From: Cryptomeria japonica
Taxonomy: Eukaryota > Streptophyta > Pinopsida > Cupressales > Cupressaceae
NCBI RefSeq assembly: GCF_030272615.1
Contig: NC_081414.1
Span: 782,602,119-782,666,118 of the forward strand
Direction of reading: 5' to 3'
DNA: 64,000 nucleotides
The notes beneath the pieces were generated by a model that worked only from the letters and a program-made list of their open reading frames with translations, did not search any database and was not told where the DNA came from. Positions 47,860-60,029 of the stretch are shown piece by piece (the first letter of the stretch is position 1; each line of letters opens with the position of its first letter). The translations under genes and the position numbers were made by a program.

Positions 47860-49260
47860 TTGAATTTTTTAAAAGGGTTTAACTACCTAAAGAAAGAGAT
47901 CTTATCAATGGAAGGCTACAAACAATCTCAGAGGATTGTATATCTACAAGAAGAGCTGGATAATGCAAATCAAGTGATTGTAGACATGCAGAGGCAAATA
48001 CAAAAATCTCTGAAAGTAAGGAGAAGATTATCTGCTGACTTGCAGGATTCTCAAGAGCTAGTGGAACAAATCGAGACATCATCTGAGAATAGTATATCTG
48101 AAGAGACTGAAGAAATGATTGGAATGTTGAAAGAAAAGAACAAAACATTGGCTGATCAACTAAAAGCAACGAAAAGAGAACATGAACATTTCAATACATA
48201 GATGACTGAAAATCTAGATGCATTAAGGATAGCTAAGGATAAAGCAAGAGATCTAGAAAGAGAGAAACAACAACTTGAAGCTCTAGTATTTGACAAGGAT
48301 GATGAAATCATAAGGTTAACTGGTATTCAACAAAATATGACAGATCAACTAGGGTATGCACATCATGAAGAAATTCTAAAGAATGATGAAAATCAATCAT
48401 TGAAACTTGAAGTATCAAGGTTGACTGGTGAACTTGAAATAGAGAAGAAATCCAAAGAATCATTGGAGAAAAGCTATGAAGCATAAAAAATGTTGGATGA
48501 GAAACTGAATACAAGAAGACCCTACAAAGATGGAGGACTCGGTTACAAAGGAAAAGAATCAACCGAGAAAGGAATTCATACTACCGAGAGAGGAGAATCA
48601 TCAAAGAAAGCTAGAAATAGGGATAACATCAAAAGGAAAAAGCCTACTTGCTACTATTGTGGAAATCAAGGTCATACAGCCAACATATGCCAGATCAGAA
48701 AAGGTAAGCAACCGAATTTCACTAAGTCTAATGGATATTGTTACAATTGCAATAAATATGGTCACACATCTAATCAATGTAGGACAAAGTCTATTAACAA
48801 CTATCAGAAGGCAAAATTCAAAGGATTTTGTAGAAACTACAATAGATATGGACATAGTACCGAGAAGTGCTGTTCTAAGAAAAAGAACTACATGCGGTAT
48901 CCACACCAAGCAAACACTAGAGGTTACCAATCTCACACAGATCCTTATCGACAATATGCAATAGTACCATGGGATTACAATACGAGGCTATGGTGTGAAT
49001 GTTGTGGAAGATATGGACATATTAGTGTCAACTATTTTATAAGGTTTGGAATGAACAACCAGAGATCATGGAGAAATCCTGGTATGGCATGTTTTCATTG
49101 TCACAAAGCTGGACATTTAGCTGGAGATTGCAGAGATCAACCTAGAAGAGACATTGAAGAGATAAAAGAAAAATTCAAGATGATTTGGAAAAAGAAGGAA
49201 ATTATGTCAGATGAAGAAAGCACCTTACCTATCGAGTTAGGTGCACCTATTTCAAATTAG
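47860..49260 (+). pseudogene. C gag: coiled coil plus five CCHC zinc knuckles
   Basis: A single frame with one TAG (48199) and one TAA (48484). The first 200 residues are Glu/Lys/Gln-rich heptad-like sequence ('LQEELDNANQVIVDMQRQI'), probably coiled coil for assembly. The last 250 residues hold five knuckles: CYYCGNQGHTANIC, CYNCNKYGHTSNQC, CRNYNRYGHSTEKC (second Cys is Tyr), CECCGRYGHISVNY (last Cys is Tyr) and CFHCHKAGHLAGDC. Three look intact. RNA binding is expected. There is no typical capsid domain. Close relative: H gag at 61744-62998. Confidence 0.85.
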
Positions 49261-49758
49261 TCAGGAAAAGGTATGGAGGGACTGCATTCTATAAAGGTTA
49301 AATCATAACAGTTCCTATTCTATTATGTACAAAATTCAGAATCTACATAGTTAAGATGCAATTAGTCAGTTTATATAATATACAGGAAACCTGTCAAGTC
49401 GGTGTATATAGGAAACCTGTCAAGTCGGTTAATAAAGGAAATTTGGCTACTTGGTTAAAACAAAAAAAGGAGTAAATCGGTAAAAGGTGAACCAAGTGCA
49501 TTTAATGTCTTGACCTAACTTGCACGGAGCCCAATGACATATTTTTGAGTACTTAAAAGTGTTCTCGCGGTCATTTTCATTCACCAAGTTTTTGAGAAGA
49601 AGAGAAGAGCGAATCAAAGTGATCAAACTTCATTCAGAGTGAATTTAGAGCTATTTACATCAAATCTATTCACTGTTAAGCTGGTTTCCGATCTAGTCAA
49701 ATTTCTATTGTCTACTGAGTGTGAAGCGTCAGTCATTTGTAAACCCTAAGGATAATTT
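49261..49758 (+). other. C spacer between gag and ORF2
   Basis: About 500 noncoding bases. Contains a 25-bp direct repeat 'ggaaacctgtcaagtcggt' at about 49384 and 49409. The end resembles a 5' leader for ORF2; a separate promoter or splicing is possible but not shown. Confidence 0.5.
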
Positions 49759-52722
49759 GTGAAATCTTACCCAAAACCTACCATGGCACCCAAGATCCAA
49801 GATACCGTAGTTGTCCAAAATGTGGAGAAGCCCTCACTGAAATATTCTTTAACTCCCAAAGTTGCCTCAGAACTGGATGACAAAACTGCATTTTCACTCA
49901 TCTCGGATCGATTCTTGCTATTAGAAGATGTCAGATTCTTCACCAAATGTCATGTTGAGGAACTCGGTCATGTAGAGATTAGAAACACATATGATGAACT
50001 TTGCACTGATGGAAAACTAGATAGCAAATTTGAGCATATCAAAATCAAGGGATTAACTGAAGCCCTAGTCTATCCCTGTGTGTTCAAACCCTAGTGGGTT
50101 AAGTTTGTCTTGAGCTTTGTCTTGAGCAGAGTACATGATGATTTCATGTGGCTACAAGAGCAACCATTCAAGATCACTAAGGAAGTCATTCACCTGATCA
50201 TCGGGTATCCCATCTATGATCATGCACGTGCACAGAAAATGATATCACAAAAGGAGCTAATCAGTCTAACCGGAGTAGAATCTGATTACCGAGGACTGAA
50301 ATTGAATAATGTCACTGATGCAGAACTCAAGTTTGCAATTAGAGTTATTGGTTACTGTTTCTTCCAATTTGTAAGGGAAAACAGTGTACCATGTGCTGCA
50401 GTTGACTTGACCTACAAAATAGTGAAGAAGGGAATGAAAGTAGGCTTGTGTGAAGTACTACTGAAGAACTTGTTTGAGAACCTGAACACAATAAGGAAGC
50501 TGAAGAAGAACAACTCGGCAAATACACTAAAGTTCGGTTCATTACTTGTATGTAAGTTTTTCTACTTTGAGAAGTTCTTTCCCTCAGTAAGTAAAGTAGT
50601 ATGGGAGCTACACCAACCCATCACCCATCAAATCAATGACTTCATCAAGAAGTTAGGAGATAACTTTAATGATATCATGGATGATTACTTCAGCAAATTC
50701 CAAGAGAAAATGCACAACAGGTACAGGATTCCACCACAGCTGGTAGAAAAATACAAGGACAATATATGTTTTGAGGTCAACACTAATTATTGTTATGTAA
50801 ATGTTGTTGAATCGAGAACTCAATCGTTGCAACCAATGGGTTATGAGATTGATTATGATATAACACAACAACAAATTGATGCCTATTTATCATTGCCAAG
50901 GCATGTAACCGAACTAAGGTATGGAACCTATGAAGAGGTGAAGGAGAAAGTAGAAATGAGCATTGTAGTACCTAAGGCTACAAGAAAAGCTACAAAGATG
51001 ATAAAGGTTTTATCTGAGAAATTCGGAGAAGAATCCTCCTCTACACCTATCAAAGGCAATTTTACCATTATTGAAGAGGAATCAGAAGCTCAAGAGGCTG
51101 CAATAACATTTAGCACAGAGTTGCCAAAGGGTAAAGTTCTAAAAAGAAAGAAATAGAACATCTCACAGGCCCTACCGACTCCACCAACAAAGAGACCCAA
51201 CACCAGAGCATCAACTGCATCACCGGGTAAGAAATTGAAGAGTGTTACTGCACCCAAGGTAACCAAGACTTATAAGAAATCTACTCGGAGACTCATTTTG
51301 GCAAAAGAGTCTAGTGATACAGAGTTTGATGATGCAAATAAATTCCAGATTGTGAAAAGCAAAAAGGTAAATATTCTTAGTGTTGAAATTTTTTGTGCCA
51401 ATCTTAAAGAATACAGTGGATTTACAGGATTTAGATATGTTAAGTATGAGACTAGGAATAATGATGAGAAGCGACAGATTGAAGAAGCTATAATCTATAC
51501 ACTTCTGAAGTTTCGGCTAGCACCATTGGAACTAGCAAAGTCACTTCCGAGTGAACTATACTTACATATTGATAACAGATGGAAATATGCAATGGACTCA
51601 GAGAGACAAATAAGAGAAATAAGTCTAGTCCATCTATTTCCTGACATGTCCTGGCAGAAATCAAGGAGCATTTGACCACATACAATTCTAAATTTCTTGT
51701 GAAATAGAGAGCCTTAAAATTGATGAATGGGCTATACATTGATGTGGAGAATGAGACAAAAGCCAAGTGGCAGGAGATCTTCAAACAAAAGGATGTCGGT
51801 GAAAAATCTCAAATTGAAATTGTTGATGTCACCGAGCAAGATCCAGATGTCACTGAGCAAGGTCCAGACCTGGCTGACACTGTACAAATTGATGAAGATG
51901 TAATGGATGAAGCAACACCAGAGAAGGAGATGATTGAAGGCACTACCTATGCAAAACTTGTCTCTAGTGAATCTGTCTTAGAACAAGTTTAGCCTTATCT
52001 GCCGGTGAAGCCACCTGTCTCAACCGAAGCTCCCAAGGACACTGAGCAAGGCACCGAAGGTACCAAATCTGAAGCAACAGACGATACAACCAAAGATCAA
52101 ACATCTCAAGCATAGACAAGCACCACAAATGTTACAGCTGAGACCCCTAGCACTGAGACACCAAAGGACACTACAATGGATACAGGAACTGACCAAAGTG
52201 TTGCATCTTCCGAGCAACCTATTGAGGGTTAGCAAGCCTCACAAGAACTTATCTTAGTGCCTCCGACCAAAGGAAAAGAGAAGAAGGTGAGAAAGCATGG
52301 TTTCAAATTTGACTTGTCTAAACCGATCATGTTGCCCAATGTAGACATCTCCAAATTGAAAGGGCAAGCACTCACTGAATTCGGTGAACTATGCAAAGGA
52401 AAGGCTGAACAAGAGAAGCAACTGGCCATACGGAAGAAGAATAAAGTACTTCAGAAGGTTAGGACACTACTTACATAAATGCTACCTTCAACAAAACTGT
52501 CAACTGATGCAGCCATCCATATTCAATTGGATGAACTCCTAAATAAGATTGAAACATCTGGAGTTGATGCATCTGAGTACTTAAGCAAGCTCAAGGATAA
52601 AGAGCTAATTGCTAAAATGATAGAAGAAGTACAGAAATCCATTGCCGTAGGCAAGGTAAAATTTGTCAAATTCATTGTTGAGTTGTCCCCTCAAGTCAAG
52701 CATATTCTTTATTTATTCTAGA
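49759..52722 (+). pseudogene. C ORF2, about 1,000 codons ancestrally, unknown
   Basis: Probable start ATG 49783 ('MAPKIQDTVVV'). One frame runs to 51675 with TAG at 50092 and 51154; a shift near 51670 moves it to another frame that continues to 52722 with further TAGs. Residues 1-450 look globular and helical ('WLQEQPFKITKEVIHLIIGYP', 'KFAIRVIGYCFFQFV', 'SLLVCKFFYFEKFFPSV'), similar in feel to the 'putative plant transposon protein' domain found in plant repeats; that match is from memory. A Lys-rich patch follows, then a Thr/Glu/Pro-rich linker (51830-52220) and a charged helical tail. No pol or env motif seen. Confidence 0.7.
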
Positions 52723-53490
52723 AACTGTGTACATTTTCCTTATTCATTAAAGATGTCAAAAATAAAATTGATGCAATTGAGAAAGAGATCACCGATCCCT
52801 CAACTAAGTTCACCATCAATAGCTCATGGCTCAATAGTTAGAACTGAGGAATGAAGAGCATAAAATCAGGATGGATATAATGACTCTTTAGACATTATTC
52901 ATTCCTCATCTCTCATCAGTATAGGAACAAATCAACCGAACTACACGCTTATCAACTACACAAGAGGGAAGCACTCTTGATGGCTTAATATCACTCCTAG
53001 CTGATATTCAAGCACAAAATTCATTAATGGAAAGTGTAAAAGATTCACTCTTAGTCGCCCTCACCGACGTCCAGACCAAGTATAAGTCTATTTTTTATCA
53101 GTTACTGCCTCCAGATGGAAATTAAGTTTTTGATGTTTGTCAAAAAGGGGGAGTAATATCATGATACTACATAGAGGAAAGTAATACCCAGTAAAGGGGG
53201 AGTAATGCTATATTTGGAGAGTGATATAGTTTTGATAATACAGTTTTGAGTATTGTATACAAGGGGAGTATACCGAGTAGAATATACAGAGCATTCAGAG
53301 AACACAAGCACAAAACAGAACCGAACATGCAAAATTCAGAGTTATGTACAAAATAATGATAAGGGGAGTATATCTACATATATTATTTCATTGACTATTG
53401 TATATATTTTCAAGTATAGTCATTTTGCAAGTATATAGTTTTTGAGTTATGACTTTGAAAGTAGTTTTTTTCAAACATATCAACTAATGT
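52723..53490 (+). other. C 3' untranslated segment
   Basis: Degraded tail of ORF2 (to about 53120, with frameshifts) and noncoding sequence up to the polypurine tract. 'aaaagggggagtaat' recurs at about 53145 and 53195, like extra polypurine tracts. Confidence 0.5.
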
Positions 53491-53503
53491 CAAAAGGGGA
53501 GAT
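53491..53503 (+). other. C polypurine tract
   Basis: CAAAAGGGGAGAT, directly before the LTR TG at 53504. Confidence 0.85.
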
Positions 53504-54635
53504 TGTTACTACTTATCAAATTGCCATTAGTTTTATATCCAAAGTCATACTATATATTCTAGTCGGTTAGTATTACCAAATCATGCAGTCAGTATACAGA
53601 GAGAAGTCGGTATGAACAGTCTAGTTGGTTACAGAAGAAAGCAGTCACAAAATGTAGTATTCACCAAGTTGTTTACTGAGTATTGTTTCATGGCTATCGA
53701 GTAGTAAAGTTAACTCACGGAGTTGATAATCACCGAGTGAAACATTTTACCAAATACATTGAACCTGGACATGCACATGAAAACATGTCACAAGATCGAG
53801 GCACATCTAACCATTTTTACATTGGAAATTGCACTAGAAGATTATGTTTGATTGCAAGGTCAGTCTAACCAATGAAATATTTTGTTTAGTTATTCATTCG
53901 AGGAATCTTATTGTAAGATCAAAGCAATGAACTAGATCACCGCTATAACAGATGTGAGATATGTGTGTGTATGCATGAAGGAAGACTATTACAGAGACAC
54001 AAAGAGGTCACCGAGAAGGTTATCAATGAATAGTGGAAGAACAAAGTAAATAGAAGGGTTTACCGAGTTACAATATGGGTTACCGATGTATGCTACAAGC
54101 TAGGTAATCTTATTCTGAGAAAATAGAATCTGCTATAGAATTTCAGATGTAAAGTTGCAGATATTTGTAAAGTCTTATTGTAATATTTTGATGTTGTAAG
54201 AGAAACCTTTAACAGGGTAAAAGACTCTAACCAAGTCTATAAATTGTAAATCCTCTAACCAGGTGCAGCATTTATATAGTGTTGTAAAATCCTTTAGTAA
54301 GGTAGATCTAACAGATCTTGATACTCCTAATAGGGTAAGCTATCAGAAATAGCTAAATGTAGCTCTAACTGAGCAATCTTTATTATTGCAGTAGTGAAGT
54401 TGTGGGTGCCATCCCCACCACAGTTTTTCTGTCTAACCAAGAGTTTCTGCATGACCAAAATATGTGTTATGGAGTGAATCATGTATGATTGTTAATTTGT
54501 TTGTTTTAACTTTATTTTATGTTACTGCACTATTATGTTTATGCATAACAGTAAGGTTATTATTGAAGAAAGGTTTTGAATTACTGATTCACCCCTCCCC
54601 TCTCAGTAAATTAGCTCTCCATATTGGGCCTAACA
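53504..54635 (+). repeat. C 3' LTR
   Basis: 1,132 bases ending GGGCCTAACA, followed by ATGGC. Collinear with the 5' LTR; only scattered substitutions and a few one- to two-base indels were seen. Confidence 0.95.
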
Positions 54636-54640
54636 ATGGC

Positions 54641-55500
54641 ATAAGAGACTTTGTCATGTAAATTTTGATTGCATTGTGAAGATCAGTGCAACTAAGGCAG
54701 TAAGGGATCTACCTAAGATTGTAAACCTCACAATCCAGTATGTAAGGAATGTCAATTTGGAAAGCAAGTTAGAGCAACTTTTATGTATTCTAGAAAAATC
54801 CAATAATGTTCTTGATTTAATTCGTACTGATTTATGTGGTCCGGCAAGAACTAGAAGTTTACAAGGAGATAGATATTTTATGCTAATCATTGATGATTAT
54901 TCCAGAATGTGTTGGGTTACTTTTCTTAGGGAGAGATCAGAAGCTTTTGGGAAATTCAAATTATTCAAGGAAATAGTACTGAATGAAACCGGTAAGAAAA
55001 TCAAATGTTTAAGATTAGGTCAAGGAGGTGAATTCACATCTAAGGAATTTAATACATTCTATGAAGTGAATGGAATTAGAAGACAGTTATCAGCACCTCA
55101 TACACCCTTGCAGAATGGAGTTGTCGAAAGGAAGAACAAAACTATTTTGGATGCAGCTAGAAGTATGATATCAGATGCAAACCTACCTCATTTATATTAG
55201 AGAGAACTAGTGAATACAACGGTTTACACATTCAACAGAGTTCACATCAAAGGTGAAACCGGTAAGACCCATCATGAACTATGGTTTGGTAATACTCCTA
55301 CTCTTAAATATTTTAGAATATTTGGAAGCAAATGTTATATTAGGAGAGATGATTATATTGGTAAATTTGATCCTAGAAGTGATGAAGGAATATTTCTTGG
55401 TTATTCATCTAAGAGAAAGGCATATAGATGTTTTAATAAGAGGTTGTAGAAAATCATTGAGAGTACAAATGTGAAGATTGATGAACAGTTTAGAGGTAAT
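54641..55500 (+). pseudogene. A integrase
   Basis: Continues the pre-integrase zinc region directly after C. The core has 'IRTDLCGPARTRSLQGDRYFM' (first Asp), then 'LRLGQGGEFTSKEF' (about 55010-55045), where the catalytic Asp of the family's SD-x-GGEF is replaced, then 'NGVVERKNKTILDAARSM' (third acid present). TAG at 55198 where Trp is usual. 55210-55449 holds the downstream 'GSKCYIRRDD' and 'DEGIFLGYSSKRKAYRCFN' motifs. Catalytically dead. Confidence 0.92.
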
Positions 55501-55509
55501 TAAAGGTCT

Positions 55510-57279
55510 ATGGACTTTGAACCGGCAGTTGAGATAATCACAAATGAACCTATACATAATGTTGATCCAGTCACACTGGCATCATCTGAGAATTCCATAG
55601 TGACTGAAGAACATCAGCAAGTGAATACACCCAGGTATGTAAGATTGAATCACTCCAAAAGTCAGATAATTGGGAATAAGTATCAAGGTGTAATGACTAG
55701 AGGAAGACTGAAAAATGAAGAGGTATGTCTAATTTATCAAATTGAACCCACAGTAGTTAATGAGGCATGTGAAGATAAACATTGGATTAAAGCTATGGAA
55801 GATGAATTGGAACAAATTGAAAAGAATAACACATGGACATTGGTTCCCCGGCCTAAAAACAAAAATGTAATTGGAACTAAATGGGTATTCAAAAATAAAA
55901 TTCATGAAGATGGTAAGGTAATCAAAAACAAAGAAAGATTAGTGTGTAAGGGATATTCATAGAAAGAGGGAATTGATTACAATGAAACCTTTGCACCGGT
56001 AGCTAGAATTGAGGCAGTCAGACTATTTCTAGTATTTGTAGCACAAAAAAACTATAAAGTATATCAAATGGATGTTAAATGTGCATTTCTAAATGGTGAT
56101 CTTGAAAAGGAATTTTACATTGAACAACCTAATGGATTTTTTTTGACAAATAACAAAGATATGGTTTGCAGGCTAAGGAAAGCTTTATATGGATTAAAAC
56201 AAGCTCCTTGAGCTTGGTATGCTAGATTAGACAAATATCTTTTGAAGCTTGGTTAGACTAAAGGTAATGTTGACAACAACTTATATTTCAAAGTGACTAA
56301 TGATGACATCTTGGTTATTGAATTTTTTGTTAATGATATAATTTTTGGAGGAGAAGATGGATTGTGTAAAGATTTTTCTAATAAGATGTAGGAAGAATTT
56401 GAAATATCTATGATTGGGGAGATAAAATTATTTTTAGGATTATAGATTTCACATACTGATAAAGGTATATTCATATGTCAATCTAAGTACTTGAAGGAAC
56501 TACTAAAGAAATTTGGTATGGAAAACTCTAAACTGGTAAGTACTCCTATTACCACAACTGACAAACTATCATTAAAGGATGAATCAACACCTATTAATCC
56601 AACAAGATATAAATCTATGAGTGGAAGTTTAGTATATTTGACACAAACAAGACCTGATATTATGAATGCAAGATGTATTGTTTCAAGAATTCAGAGTAAT
56701 CCTAAGGAAAATCATGAATTAGCAGTGAAAAGGATTTTACGGTATCTACAAGGCACAACAAATCTTGGTTTATAGTATCCTAAACATGAAAATTTTGATT
56801 TATGTGCATACACAGATGCAAATTAGGCTGGAGACATAGATGACAGAAAGAGCACCACCGACAGAGCATTCTTTCTTGGTAGCAGATTGATTTCTTGATT
56901 GAGTAAGAAATAGAGTTGTACATCATTATCAACAACAGAATCAGAATATGTTGCAGTAGCAACTAATTGTACTTAGGTATTATGGAGTAAGCAAATGCTG
57001 AAGGACATAAAGGTAAAATGCAAATAACCTATAATCATTTACTGTGATAATATGGCAGCAATAGATATATCCAAAAATCTGGTATTTCACTCTAAAACTA
57101 AACATGTTTCTATCAAATTCAATTTTATGAAAGAGAATATTGAAGAAAAAGAAGTGAAATTGGTTTATGTGAACACTAAAGACCAGATTGTAGATATCTT
57201 TACTAAGCCTTTGCCTAAGGAAACTCTTGAATATCTCAGAGAGCAGCTTGGGGTGATACCCTCACCAGTAGAAACTTAG
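55510..57279 (+). pseudogene. A reverse transcriptase and RNase H (copia RVT_2 type)
   Basis: The RT begins near 55720 ('WIKAMEDELEQIEKNNTW', 'KWVFKNKIHEDG', 'YNETFAPVARIEAVRLFL', 'QMDVKCAFLNGDL', 'LRKALYGLKQAP'). The catalytic YVDD is FVND (about 56325-56337). RNase H follows ('YTDAN', 'KSTTDRAFFLGS', 'SLSTTESEYVAVA', 'IYCDNMAAIDISKN', 'QIVDIFTKPL'). Of 11 internal stops read by eye between 55960 and 57030, eight are TAG, two TGA and one TAA. The end matches the truncated copy at 35474. Confidence 0.93.
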
Positions 57280-57610
57280 ACAATTAGAGCATGGCATCAG
57301 ACTGGCAAGAATTAACAAAGAAATCTTTTTCCGACTTTGATGAAGGAGGGCTACTTCTCAGGGGGAGTAGTTGGCTATAACAATTGGTATTTGTAATTAG
57401 TTCTATGAACTAGTTGTATCTATTTTTTGTATTTCTTTGGCATTTGATGTCAAAGGGGGAGTGATATCTATGGAAAAACACATTATCTTTTAGAGAGATA
57501 TTATATATTTTGATTCCTGGTAATTGATCTCTTTGGGAGATTATTGGTTTATGGTTTTTGGCATTTTTGCTTTGGCACTTAGATGGTTTTTCCATCTTGT
57601 GTTGCCATCA

Positions 57611-57627
57611 ATGCCAAAGGGGGAGAT
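57611..57627 (+). other. A polypurine tract
   Basis: ATGCCAAAGGGGGAGAT, directly before the LTR. The same tract occurs at 35851-35867 and, nearly, at 59079-59094 (element G). Confidence 0.85.
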
Positions 57628-58719
57628 TGTTGGTATTATGGATGTGTTTCATTGGTTTTGTCATTGATGTCAACACTTGTCAACACTTATCAGCACTAGA
57701 GATCTGTGGTTATGTTCACCGACATGTTCAGTGACTTATGCACAGTCACCGATATCTGGTTCACTGGTAGGTTATATTGTTCACCAGCACAGAGGATGAC
57801 TTGTTATCATCTGGAGATTACTTGGTTATGTCAAAGACATGGTTTGGACACTTGGTTATGGTGATTTGGTTATTGGTCTAATCAAGTTTGCATATTTGTT
57901 GTTACCAGCAAATTGGTCTAGGTTATGGACCGACAAGCGTTATCTATTCCAGATTAACACGACACGTTATGGAGATGATTTATTGATTGGTTATTATTGT
58001 AAATGCATTAAGCTGACATGATGCATTGCATATTGATTCATTTGTAATTGATTTAATTGTAATACTCTTAGTGAACCGACCTACACATTTGGTCTTAGGT
58101 TTTGGTATATATGTAAGATATCATTTATGAGATTAAGTCAGAAGGAGATAGGGAATGTAATAGGTATTACAAGGTTGTAATATTCGGTATATGCGAATAT
58201 AATAAGCGCTATACATGAAGACATCATTTGAAGGTTCAAGGAAGGTATGAAGAAGATAATTAGAGCTTAACCGATACTGAATCCAACATATGAAGATGTT
58301 ATTTTGAGCAATACATTATCATTGGATTTAACCATCCAATTGTAGTCAGTGTGACTCCCATTTTGTGATTGAGCAGTGAGCTCTAGGCAGTTGGCCTTTC
58401 TGCATGTGCAGACCACATTTGTACACACATACTATTTGCAGTAGTATCATCTAATTGTGGGTAAGGTTTCCCACTATTTTTTTTCCCCTTACAGGGTTTC
58501 CACATACAAATATCTATGTTATGTGTTATGGATGTTATTTGTCTTCCTGTTTCATGCATTAAACTTTACCGGTACTATAATTAATTGTTAAATTGTCAAC
58601 CAACATTAAGTTTGGTTTACTAGTATTATGCATTAAGTTTGATTAAGTTATATTTGGGTTAAAATCAATAGACAATTGATTCACCCACCCCCCCTCTCAG
58701 TTGCCTCCGAGTACTAACA
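57628..58719 (+). repeat. A 3' LTR
   Basis: 1,092 bases, TGTTGGTATTATGG...GTACTAACA. It has about 112 bases (58027-58138) absent from the first LTR. Confidence 0.92.
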
Positions 58720-58979
58720 ATGATAAAACCTGTGTCATCTGATATGAAGGAAGTAGAGATTCACGCCATTGTATTTAGTGTATTTATTACTATTTTGGAT
58801 AACTTGAAGAGTGGGTGAGATACTCACCTAAGATCCTTGAAGATCATTTTTGCTAACATCTTCAAGTATTTGTAGAATATATTCGGCAAGTATCTCTATA
58901 TATAAGTTTTGGGTAGCACCCTATCTCTAGCATTTCTATAAAAGGAGGAGAGAATCAGTGAAAAATGTACAATATGGAA
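58720..58979. other. Flank of A, nothing recognised
   Basis: About 260 bases between A's end and the recognisable part of G. It may be the decayed interior of G. Confidence 0.4.
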
Positions 58980-60029
58980 GAGTGTAATTCTTTGTCTAAG
59001 GGGGAGCCTTAGAAATTCTTTTGATCCGGTGTATAGTGTTGAACACTTAGCCATTTTTTTCACGAGTGTTTCCATCAATGCCAAAGGGGGAGATTTTTCA
59101 AAATTGGCACTCATCTAGTGGCTTTTGATGGTTTATTACTAGTTTAGGGTTGCCATTGATGGTAATTCCTCATGGAGATACGATCCAATGGCCTTAATTC
59201 TTCTCAATTAGAAGCGGATGTCAATCGGTAGCCAGTTAATCGGTGTTTTAGGAAGAATAAACCAGGTTTGGGTTTGAAAGCTTTCTGGTTATTGCGGTGC
59301 ATTATATCATGTTTGGATTGATAAAGCTGACATAGAAACATCATTTTATTATTATTTTGGTGATCCAGTCAATTCGACATGTGATTACACGTTACACAAG
59401 CCGGATGACATGATAAATGACCCTTTTGTGATTGTCGGTATATAAGTTTGGTGTAGATGATCTGTTTGGAGGATGGTATGATTGTATATGAGTGAGTGGT
59501 GATTGAGAATCTATTTTGGCGCAGTTTCACATGCACATTCTTGATTCAGTAGCTGATTGAAATAGTGTATAGGGCAAAATAGAGCAGATCAACAGAGGTG
59601 ACCCAGTTAGTATATTTGGCACTCAACCAGAACTAATCCAAGCATTGTAGATGTTATTTCAGAGTTCATTTTGTTGTAATTCATCATTGTAACTAATTAG
59701 TAAGGAAGTGAGCCTTTCGAGGTGGTAGCCCTTATTGTATTTGAGCAGTAAGCTCTGGGCAATGTGCTTGAATTCTTATGCACTCCCCATATTATAATCT
59801 TGGTTTTCTACTAGCCATAGTGGAATAATATTGGTTCAAATCCCACCATGGTTTTTCCCATTTGGGTTTCCATGTAAAAATTTGGTGTTATTCTTTGGTG
59901 GTTGTTTGTTCTATGCTTTTGCATTCTAATTACATATTTATGTTTGTGGTTCTTTAAAGTTAAGTTTGAAAATCTTCTAACTGGTAGAGCATTGATTCAC
60001 CCCCTTCTCAATGATCCCTGATTCCAACA
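58980..60029 (+). mobile_element. G: copia 3' end with LTR
   Basis: Polypurine tract 'atgccaaagggggagat' (59078-59094) followed by an LTR-like unit from about 59095 ('tttcaaaattggcac') to 'gattccaaca' at 60029. It contains 'ccaccatggtttttccc' (59843-59859) and the 'gattcaccccctt' tract near its end, as in A, C and H. Upstream coding remnants are too decayed to assign. No second LTR found. Confidence 0.65.

Larger units (their letters stand above)
46713..54635 (+). mobile_element. C: pol-less copia-like LTR element
   Basis: LTRs at 46713-47845 and 53504-54635 (TGTTACTACTT...GGGCCTAACA) with TSD ATGGC (46708-46712 and 54636-54640). A's pre-integrase frame resumes exactly at 54641. Primer site at 47848-47859 and polypurine tract at 53491-53503. 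The interior (5.7 kb) has a coiled-coil gag with five zinc knuckles and a second long ORF, and no protease, RT or integrase. Trans-mobilisation by a copia element is inferred from the primer site and LTR style. Confidence 0.95.
35868..58719 (+). mobile_element. A: Ty1/copia retrotransposon, invaded by B and C
   Basis: LTRs at 35868-36847 and 57628-58719 (TGTTGGTATTATGG...ACTAACA). A tRNA-iMet-type primer site is split by B. Gag, protease and the start of integrase lie at 45267-46707; C interrupts; integrase, RT and RNase H follow at 54641-57279. Gag-protease-integrase-RT order defines copia. Without B and C it is about 6.6 kb. No TSD can be shown, because the left side is another copy's interior. 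Confidence 0.93.
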
